From Dermacentor variabilis (taxonomy: Eukaryota; Arthropoda; Arachnida; Ixodida; Ixodidae): 64,000 nucleotides of DNA. Numbering within the stretch: position 1 is the stretch's first letter; each line of letters starts with the position of its first letter. Positions 34,620-43,069 of this stretch are shown piece by piece. The notes beneath the pieces are model-generated. The model did not search any database, was not told where the DNA came from, and saw only the letters and a list, made by a program, of their open reading frames with translations. The stretch is from positions 261,279,100 to 261,343,099 of the forward strand of contig NC_134569.1 in the NCBI RefSeq assembly GCF_050947875.1. The letters are read 5' to 3'. The translations under genes were made by a program, and so were the position numbers.

Positions 34620-34985
34620 TATTATTATTATTATCTTGTGGCTCGTAGTGCAACCTAAAATTATGTTACTTCCAAACGCAGTGCTTGTTGATCCATTCCC
34701 GCTTACCTGAAAAAATGCGCAGCGAGAATTTAATATTGATACCGAGCACCATTCGTCCTCCGTTTGCACTGACCGCGAGCGCGCGCAACCTCTCAGCACT
34801 CAAGGCGCTCAAGGCGAGGTATAAGTCGGCGAAGTGGAATGCTTTGCAGCTGACGACCTCCGCAGCCCACCTTCGTTCTGTAGTCTCTACTGTGCAGCCT
34901 TTTCCACACTTTACAACACCAATGTACATAATGTACGCAATGTACCAAGAAACACGACAACAAGAACTGGGTGAATTGTATTCAA
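34620..34985. other. No supported gene
   Basis: Begins with a short (ATT)n run. Opposed short frames only. It may be the distal flank or lost end of the P-type element that follows. Confidence 0.4.
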
Positions 34986-34994
34986 AATGAAAAT

Positions 34995-37900
34995 CACTTT
35001 ATTAACACATTTACTGAAGAGAACAGGCTTTGAGCATTCTTAGACAAGCTTTGCCTTTTTCCTCTCTCTTTGTGCCTTCACTGCGCAGTCATTCTCTTGG
35101 CACTTTTCTCTTGCAAAAAGTGCATACGAGTAACCAAATAAAAATGGATCACTTAAGAAGTGAATTCATTACAGTGCTGTGGGCAGCCAACAGTGTTGGT
35201 GCCATTTTCATTGAGGCTGTCTAAAACCTTCCAAAAAAGGTCGCGAAATGCAGCTAGTTTGTTGGCTTTGCTGATAGCGTTCACTACAGTGCTTACACAC
35301 GCAAATAATTTTTTTGATGGGTACGCAAGACAACCTGACACGTGTGCATGCTCAATTACCAGGAGTGCCTCAGGAGAAGGGACTCCTGTGAGCCCACTGC
35401 ATCTCTTTTGCAGTCCATACAACGTGCAGTTTTGTTTACCTTGAATGCAACATAACCATATAAATAGTACAGTGCTGTCGTTTCTGGTGCTGGCACACTA
35501 TAGACATGATCATTGGGCAGATTGCGCAAGTCCTTGAACGGTATGGATGTCAGTTGTTTCGACACCTCTTCTTTAACCATGTTTTTTTAAGTAAGCGCCT
35601 CACGACGCTTTACACCAAAGCTTGCAAATGTACTTAGCTAAACGCGATCATCGCCTCCTTCACAGTTACCCTTGACAGTCAACTTCACCGGAGTGTAGAG
35701 AGAAAGCAGGCGGAAAAGTTGACCGAAGTTCGTTACTGTCGGGTGATCCTCATCACCTTCATATGGCCTCACAAGCCCAAACAACCTCTGAAAAAAAAGA
35801 GAAAAGAAACAGGTGTAAGCAGTGCCCAGAACGAACACGGGAAATAGTTCAATTACCTCAAGTGGATCTTTGTTTAAGCTTGCTGTAAGGACATAGCTGA
35901 CACCACGGCTACGCAAGAACTCAATCAAGGACAGAACTGACATTAATGTGACACGCAGACTCCACGGTCTGGTAGGATGCAAAAAGTTTCAAATTTGGGA
36001 TTGACTCTGACTCATTCAGCATTTTCAGGAAGTCTTTCAAGACCTGCAAGCATACGAAACATCATGGCGAAACGGTTCATGAGACAACTTGCAATATTAC
36101 ACTTGCAGAGCATAAAAAGAAAATGGAAGCATTTTTTTCACACCTTACTCTACACACAAAGGTTCAGAAAGCTTACCTTAATCTTGGGAGAGTCACGTCT
36201 GATTCCAGCTGCAGGAATTTTAGCGTTCAAGATGTGAAAAAGATCATTCAGAAGTTTCGTAAATGTCTGTGTTCCAGCACTGTCACTGGAGCCAGGAACT
36301 TTCACTTGCCTGTACACCTTAAGGCCAATAGCGACACTTCGGCTGAAAAGCTGAAAAGAAGGGAAACCAAGAAATGAATAACTCAAAGAAATAACTGAAT
36401 TTAAAACTGATTAATCAAGCTGAAAACAATGGAACAACTTTCACTATCAGAGTTGTCGAGCCTGATGACTTTGTAAAAGCAAGCAAGTGGAGAAAAATGC
36501 TTTGGGCAGAGCTTCCGATTGAAAGTCAGTGACATGGAACTAACGTTATATTTGCCACATTGGTCAAGGGAGATAGTCAAGTGATAAGAAAATTTTAAAT
36601 GATCTACATGCAGAGGGACTACTTCAAAGTAAAAAAAAAGTTTTGCTTTGCAGAAAGTTAGGCTGCATGCAAGAAAAATAAAAAAAAACACTGCTCCAAA
36701 CCGTGTACCTGAGTGGCTAAACGAACGTTCATCTTCTGAAGTGCCTGTGAGCTCACGTGGTACGCAGTCAGCTTTGGAACTACTTTTATGGGCACTTTCT
36801 TTTGAGCCTCAAACAGCCGCACATAGTGCTGATAATTTACTTTCTAGTCTCCTATCTGAAATAAAATAATTGCATAGCGCCCTAGAAAACAAGGTACAGC
36901 AACACAGTAGTTTTAAGAAAACATAGAGATGCTGGGAGGAAAGCTTTGTTGTGATATGACGTACCTGACCATATTTGTGTTTCATCAGATGATTCCTAAT
37001 GCATTTCATTATGTGAGGAACATCACATATGAAGTGAAGTGATGCATCTGGAAGGCAAGGATGCTCCATCTTGCTGTTGGCACCCGTCAGTTTACCACTT
37101 ACTCCAAGATCTGTCCACATGGATTTATTGCTTCCCGCACCATCCCTGATAACTGCCAACACATTGCCACCATACTGAAATAGCTGCAAAACTGAGCTCA
37201 ACGCTATCTTTGCCAAAATTAATCCTGGCGCGGCCCCTTTCGTTGCATATGTTGCTATTGGTTGAATCCAGGGCTGAAACATAGGGTTAAACATCACCAC
37301 CTATGCATGGTCCGCTAGCACGTTGGAGTCTTCATTGCAAATGTTGCCCATAGTTGACGAAGCCATCAAATTTGCAAGAAGCTCTGTTGAACTCTGTCGT
37401 TTCCCTTAACTTGATTTCGTCGATGATAGTTGAGCCATACGTATGATGCTCCGGCTTTCCATTCATGTGCAGCTTAATGCTTTCCAATGCAAATTTATTC
37501 ATATCATATTCGCATGGGAGACCCCTGAGCTGCTGTACGAGGCGATTAGCGCTGGGAAGAAGTAGATGCTTCTTATCAGAGAGCGTCATATAACATTTCG
37601 GGCTTGCTAGCTTCAGGAGCAGGCACACCATGAGCCACTCTGTTGTGTACCTGTGTCCACGAGGCGACTTAGCTGCTTGCTGCATTACAGCGGCACGAAT
37701 GGCCATCTTCTGTGGCCCAGGCAAATCGTTTACAATGTCGTCTATGGCTGTCGTGAAAGCGTTTTTAGCTTAGCACTCAGCCGGCTTACTTCTGCTTTTT
37801 TGCACTCTCTTGCAGCAGGGGCACGAATCAGACGCTCCCTAAGCACACTGGATGCTAGAGGCACTTTCTTTCTAGGCTGTTTTGATGCAGCCTTTCTCTC

Positions 37901-39163
37901 CAACATTTTTGTCATGCTAACACACATGGCACACACTCCTCTGCCAGCATCTGTTAAAACTGTACAATCCTTGTGGTACACAGTTCCAGTTTTGTTTGAA
38001 GAGTTTTCGTAACCACTCACAGCACTGTGGCTACATCCAAGGCAGAATTTCATGTTGTGCACAATTTGCACTATCGCTTCCACGTCTCGTAGCGAGCGCA
38101 TCTCCACATTGACAAGCGATCTTCGCAGTAGTTTTCCATTCGCTAAAATAGTGTATGTAAGGTCCTCCTTTACCACAACACTTTTGAGGATGGAGAACAC
38201 ACCTATTTTCATTCCTGCTTCGTAGAAAACTGCTTGACGACGATCACCAGGTTCCTCCACCACAACTGAAAATTGCCAGTTTCGAGGCAGCCGCAGCGAC
38301 GCACCATTCTCGATTATGTTTGCATTGTCAGCGCTATGCAAATCACCCGGCAGCTCTTGTGATTTTTCGTGAGTGGACTGACAAGCCAGCTCGGCACTCC
38401 TAGCAGTTCCGCCTCTCTACCTCGGTGATCGCCGCCTTTTAGTTTCAGAAGACAGGTAACTGGCCAAATTGGGAAACAGCGTGGGAATGGCACCATTTTT
38501 CAGTGCCCACGAACCCTTTTCTATCTCCACAACCTTACCGTCGATGTTGTGCTTGAATGTTTTGACGATGTCTGACGGCTGGAAATGAACGTCACACATT
38601 TTGCATGTTTTGCTGAGTAGCTTGTCAGCGCGGGGAATTGCTCTGGCCCACCTCTCACGCAGCAGCGGGTGCGATGGTGGAGCAAACAAGTGCCTATTTT
38701 CTGGGTTGCTTCGGTACTCGCTCGTACAACCAGGCACGAAGCAGGTGGGCACGCTGGCTGAACTTCAACGGAGTTGAAGATAAAAGGCAAAACAGGTCGA
38801 TGAGTGCAGCTTTTGGTGGCAAAAAACGGCTGGCATGCAGCAGCAGGCCGCGGAAATCGACTTCTTGCAGCGTCTAAATTACTCGTTTCTCACTCCGTTA
38901 CGGTAAACGGCTGACTTTTAACGAACTTCACGAAGCAGTCGCACGTTCGCAAACGCGAAACCAAATTAAAAGAAAACTAAAGCAACATAAACAAGCAAAA
39001 AAAGAAACGTGGCAACGGGAAAAACACAGCCACTGACGACGCGCACGACGCAAGCCAAACGTTGGCGCAACTGGCGACCGCAGCGCCCTCACACTCCCTA
39101 GGGGCAAGTCGCGCCCGGGTCCAGCGGGGGAGTTTAGAAACTCAAGTATATCTACAAACGTTG
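34995..39163 (-). mobile_element. Nearly full-length P-type (THAP) transposon
   Basis: The minus-strand transposase gene spans about 38752-35153, with an AATAAA at about 35001-34996. The 5' end near 39163 carries an inverted-repeat-like terminus whose minus reading is CAACGTTTGTAGATATACTT, matching the CAACG...CTT plan of the P palindrome's ends, so both belong to one superfamily. The partner terminal repeat was not found downstream of the gene, so the 3' end is unresolved or deleted. The element abuts the duplicated unit at 39172, whose uninterrupted partner near 59756 shows no P element there. Confidence 0.82.
35153..38752 (-). pseudogene. THAP/P-type transposase gene with introns
   Basis: THAP domain from ATG 38752: C4, C9, W35, C53, H56 and AIPTLFP. 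Middle region 38341-37742, then GSTIIDEIKLRETTEF (first Asp, about 37440), VIRDGAGSNKSMW and DVPHIMKCIRNHL (about 37150-36990), LFSRSVAIGLKV (exon about 36352-36176, acceptor TTTTCAG, donor GTAAGC), VLKDFLKMLNES, NKDPLE split by an intron of about 70 bp, RLFGLVRPYEGDEDHP, and a Cys-rich tail to 35153. This order matches P-element and THAP9 transposases end to end. Frame breaks near 37740, 37330, 35965 and 35405 and an exon without a clean acceptor near 36850 suggest a recently dead or imperfectly assembled gene. The DDE residues appear present. Confidence 0.88.
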
Positions 39164-39537
39164 AGCAATATGGTCAGGCCCCGCACACTCTCAAGTTCTA
39201 GCGATCGCCACAGAGGGCGAAAAATCAACCGCGGCGCGTTCCAGCATAAGCGCGTAAGTGTAGCTACTGTAACTTGAACAGATAGTTTAGTTCGTATTTT
39301 TTCTTCTAGGGGCGCTCAACGCGGCACAATATTTGATCTATAAATGTACACATAATAACCGTCAAACATAGCTAACATGAAACTTTCCCGTAAATAAACA
39401 GACAATTGTATTTATTAAACTTGCGTTATTAAAAGCTGTGCTTTGTTACTTGAAAAAAGTTTTTGAGACATCACTGACGTGTGATAAGCAGCAGGCCACT
39501 GGTATCGATTGCAGTCCGTGCCATTTATTGATTCAAA

Positions 39538-39910
39538 CAATGCCTCCTTTACTAGATGCCTGCCACGTGAGCCCAGAAACTGGTTCCTGCCTCTCTCCAC
39601 TTTACTCTTCCCCAACCGGGTTAACCCGGGTCGGCTGCGAGCGCTAGCTGCGGTGGCCGCTGCAAACCTAAATTACGTATCCCTGCCTCCGAGATTTTAG
39701 CGGCGTCTGTTGCGATTCCGGAGGCAGGACCCGTGGTCTCTCGTCAAGCCATTGGTCGAGCACACGCCAGCCTAGTAATCGTCACTTCCACCGCAACAGG
39801 AAGTAGGTCGGCTGCGAGCGCCGTCTCTCCGCGACTACCCTGAACTACGAGAACCTCCGCTCCAATGGGAAGACTAGCGACGCGGCAGGCATCTAGTAAA
39901 GGAGGCATTG
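39538..39910. mobile_element. MITE with 27-bp perfect inverted ends and 7-bp TSD
   Basis: Ends CAATGCCTCCTTTACTAGAT... and its exact inverse ...GGAGGCATTG form 27-bp terminal inverted repeats around a 373-bp element. The flanks ATTCAAA (39531-39537 and 39911-39917) are a 7-bp duplication; the 8-bp reading GATTCAAA is possible if the last G is shared. The inverted partner unit near 59391-59405 has one uninterrupted copy of the site, which proves the insertion boundaries. The CAATG end and a 7-8 bp duplication fit hAT. No coding frame. Confidence 0.93.
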
Positions 39911-40016
39911 ATTCAAATTGTACGGCGGTTATATTTGCGAACGGGGTGGCCGTTTCCTTTGTGCAGCATCACGCAGGTTCGTCTTAATTAGCCAACAATA
40001 ATATCTCAGCCAGTTT

Positions 40017-40181
40017 ATGGATCCAACATTCGATAGCTGCTACCAGATAATCGTGTTTAAAGACGGTGAATTTTATCAGCTGCGGCGTTTCACTGGCGTA
40101 ATGGGTACATACACGGCTTCCGTCGTCAATGGTCTGCCGCGTCTACCGCGTAATGATGGGTTGCTTGAAAAAATGTGCTAG
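40017..40181 (+). CDS. Conserved 54-codon ORF in duplicated unit, copy A
   Basis: ATG 40017 to TAG 40179-40181. Composition is protein-like (MDPTFDSCYQIIVFKDGEFY at the start). The inverted copy at 59132-59296 is identical except for one base, CGT to TGT (Arg to Cys), although flanking sequence is more diverged. A GTGAGT donor-like site at 40275 follows in both copies, and internal GTAATG at about 40151 could also act as a donor, so this may be part of a longer spliced exon. No family recognised; no signal peptide or membrane helix. Confidence 0.4.
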   Translation: MDPTFDSCYQIIVFKDGEFYQLRRFTGVMGTYTASVVNGLPRLPRNDGLLEKMC

Positions 40182-40680
40182 ATAGAGTGAAAACTAGTCG
40201 CCGGAACCGAGCACAGCCTGTCTGGAAACTACCCTGGAAAGCGGATTAACCTTGCAGCTTCTGGGTGTGTGCAACGGTGAGTCAAAAAAGCAGTGCTTCG
40301 CATTTTAAACTTTCAATTCCTTCGGGTGCAGGGCGGGTAAAACAGATTGCTGTAGTCATTTTTTTTTCAAAGTGGAATATCATAATAAAGTTATTGCTCT
40401 TTAAAGGCAATTCAAACAAGGCCCTTGTTATTTTGCCACGTTGCAAAAATTCCTAACACGGAGTACAGTATAAAAAATAAATAGTTTTGACTGTGTCTGC
40501 ATGAATTCGCAGCAGATTAGTGCAAGTGTATTTCCGGTGATACAGTTGGAATAATTTCATTTGATACATAATAGAATTACTGTGTTTGTTACCTAGTAGC
40601 TGGCAAAAATTTTATCGGGGCTTTACAAAGCACAGCTCGCACAAGGACACCATTGAAAGAAATGCTCACTCAAAACATTG

Positions 40681-40700
40681 TTGTGTGTGCGTGTGTGTGT
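40681..40700 (+). repeat. Short (GT)n microsatellite
   Basis: Interrupted GT repeat; the inverted partner copy has a much longer (AC)n at 58566-58614, so the tract changed length after duplication. Confidence 0.9.
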
Positions 40701-41106
40701 TTTCTGTCATGGAGCGTTTTGTGCACTGTTCTTAGTCATACATGAATCACAAACTGATACACGCTTCCACCATAGTAACTGAGGCTTTCTTCTTTTGCCT
40801 CCAGCCTCCAAGATGCTGCGCATATTTGATCACCACTTCGGACTCTATTGTCTCTGGACGTACTAGTCACCAGTGAATGTGTCATCACAGAGCCAGAATC
40901 CTTGCGTATGTTTCTGAACACTCCCACTAGAACTGTGATTTGTTCATTTATTGGATAAAGTTTTGTTTCACCATTCTTTGCTTGCGTGTTTGTCATGGCT
41001 TCATGATTTATCTTTTCAGGAAGAAGGACAAAAGAGAGATTATTGGTTTGCAAGCTGCCCACGCCAAGCCATAAAAAGCACAGTGGACACCATAATGAGA
41101 ACAGGT

Positions 41107-41559
41107 CCTCTTGAACTACGTGCCTCACCCTGAAATGTTTGCAAGCTTTCCAGATAGAGGGCTGTGAGCTCTATCCGGAAAGCAAAAGTCTACAGTTCTG
41201 TATCGTACCGAGCAGGAATGCTAAAATTTCACATACAAGCTTGCTTGATTTTAAGGGCATTTTATGACAATCGGAGAAGTAACAAGTTGAGTCCCAACTT
41301 GTTTCTTTTCTCGTCATGTAGCAAGCTCCTACTTTGTAATGCAGAAATTCTGTCATCTGCCATTTTAAAATCAGGTTGACGGGCATTACCATCAAGTACC
41401 ACATGCTCCTTCATAGCGTTAATTTGTTGCATGAAACTGCAAAGAAATTTGGAGCCTTCAAGACCGCTCAGTGCAATATTGAGGAAATTATGCTTCATGT
41501 TCATTGAAACTCTGTCAGTCACCCTTCACTTTAGCAGTCTATTTTTTATTTAAAGTACG
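41107..41559. other. No supported gene
   Basis: Mirrored short frames on both strands without domains. Lies between the duplicated unit and the CR1 element. Confidence 0.4.
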
Positions 41560-42082
41560 TTCAGGGCCGTATGCAATTAAAGAGGGGAGTGGTTACGCAG
41601 CAGCAGAGTAAAGCGAACAAGAGCAGTGAGTTTTGGCAATGAGTGGGTATTGCTGCTTTTTCGTCCAGATTGCCCTTTTGCGGGTGGATGCCATCGCGGG
41701 ACCGACGGAGATTCTTTCACTGCAAGACAGATTTGTCGCGCCTGCGCCCGAATGTCCCCCCGACGGAGTGCCGTCATGGAAAGCCGCGCCTCAAGTGCTG
41801 TTCCGACACGATCTCGTCAGCAGTGTGACGTCAGCGGCCACTTCCCAGCTCGAGCATAAAAGCCGCAGCCATCTACTGCAGCCTTTTAGTGGGCTTGGCA
41901 GCACCGTGCTCGTACGGAAGCTCATGCATTTCTGCTTTTTCGTCCAGGTTGGTGACAAATATTTTGTCTACTTTATTCGGGACAATTCACTTACTTTGAC
42001 GGCGCTGCCAAGCCCACAGTGTCTGCTTGTTTCTCTGTGCGATTGTTTGCATCTCATTAGACTGCTCTTGTTAACAACAGGG

Positions 42083-42106
42083 GATGTAGAGCTGAACCCT
42101 GGACCG
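42083..42106 (+). other. 2A-like motif DVELNPGP
   Basis: Eight codons encoding the canonical C-terminal 2A consensus, preceded in frame by LIRLLLLTTG. The context (hydrophobic run, then Gly before Asp) matches active 2A peptides from other non-LTR elements and viruses. Activity is inferred from the motif only. Confidence 0.9.
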
Positions 42107-42634
42107 TCCTCAGAGTCAGAATCTGAGGCGACTCCAAATAGCCAGCTTCTAAGGCAAATCCTAAAAGAGCAAACAAAGACCAATAAGACGCTCAACATAC
42201 TCTCCGCCAACATGAAGCAACTGGAATTAACGGTAGGCAACGTTGAAGAAAGGCTATCTTCAATGGAGAAGGAGCTTGGACAGTTACAAAAATGTGAGAA
42301 GAAGCTGGCTGAGCACGAAGTAAACTACAAAGAGACGAGGGAGCTAGTGAATGAGTTATCGAATAAGGTTGACGATCTTGAAAACCGTAGTCGAAGAAAT
42401 AATGTGGTCATTTACCGAATAAGTAAAGACACAAACGAGGATAATAAATCCTTGCAAGACAGAGACAAACAGGATATATTTAAAGAGTTGCTTGGCATCA
42501 AAGTGAATTCAATTGAGCGCATTCGCAGGGTTGGTTAAAAACATGCTGGGAAATGCCGACCAGTTACGCTGAGGCTCCTTGATTTTTCGGAGAAAGCTAG
42601 AATAATTGAACCTTGTAAGCGCATGCGCGATCTA

Positions 42635-42775
42635 CGCTGCCTGCCATGTATAAAACTGACGCAGTGGCACAGTGAACTTAGTTGAAAGCTTGCGCTTGGT
42701 GTGTCGTCCTCTCTCACGTCCGTGTCGTTTTTTAGTGTCGCGCAATATCATTTAAGTAATAGAATAATGTCATCA
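42635..42775. repeat. Insertion inside CR1 ORF1
   Basis: Between codons that read as good ORF1 on both sides lies about 140 bp of unrelated sequence containing TATAAAAC, GTGTCGTCCTCTCTCACGTC and GTGTCGCGCAA. The CGTCCGTGTCG words resemble PLE end sequence elsewhere in this window. Boundaries are approximate and no clear target duplication is seen. The reading frame happens to be the same on both sides. Confidence 0.55.
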
Positions 42776-43069
42776 TGCTATAAGCTAAAAGGAACACAGA
42801 TTTCAATATCAGAGGACTTTTCTAAAGGGATTCGTGACTTGCGTGGTAGACTGCGGCGTTAGGCAACTGTGGAAAAGGCCAATGGAGCAAAGATTTCACT
42901 TGTTTTTGATAAATTGAAAATAGATGACAAAGTTTATATCTGGTACCAGCTTCTAAACCGCCAAGTGGAAATCACACGATCTGATGCGCAGACGCAGCGA
43001 GATTCCGATCATCCTGCTTCTGCCCGTGTGACCACACGAAGTCGCGATAAAAAATGACAATCTACAAGC

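Larger units (their letters stand above)
39172..41106 (+). repeat. Duplicated unit, copy A (inverted partner at 58152-59756)
   Basis: Aligns as reverse complement to 58152-59756 over its length once a 380-bp insertion (39538-39917) is removed. Two blocks are clearly better conserved than the rest: about 39985-40262 and about 40740-41106, with only a few per cent difference, while the sequence between (40275-40740) differs more and holds the microsatellite. That pattern looks like exons separated by introns. One exon-like frame in this copy is stopped (TGA in the block near 40830), so copy A seems the more decayed one. Confidence 0.85.
41633..43057 (+). pseudogene. CR1 ORF1 with 2A-like ribosome-skipping motif
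   Basis: One frame from ATG 41633 gives 301 codons to a TAA at 42536. The same frame continues with recognisable protein, is interrupted by foreign-looking sequence around 42635-42775, resumes (SYKLKGTQI-like), meets a TAG near 42860 and ends at 43057. Residues 151-158 read DVELNPGP, the 2A core (D-x-E-x-NPGP), preceded by a Leu-rich stretch. After it come an acidic Ser/Glu segment, a long coiled coil (about 165-265) and RRNNVVIYRI, the start of an RNA-binding-like domain. In known 2A elements the ribosome skips the Gly-Pro bond. The true start may be an internal Met (residue 103), because upstream sequence looks like promoter or UTR. Confidence 0.85.

Noticed and set aside
40736..41128. 130-codon minus-strand frame matching a 122-codon plus-strand frame at 58162-58530
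   Set aside because: Conserved in both duplicate copies, but the differences I could read are almost all amino-acid replacements, and the opposite strand has proper splice sites and open exons over the same bases. It is likely a shadow.
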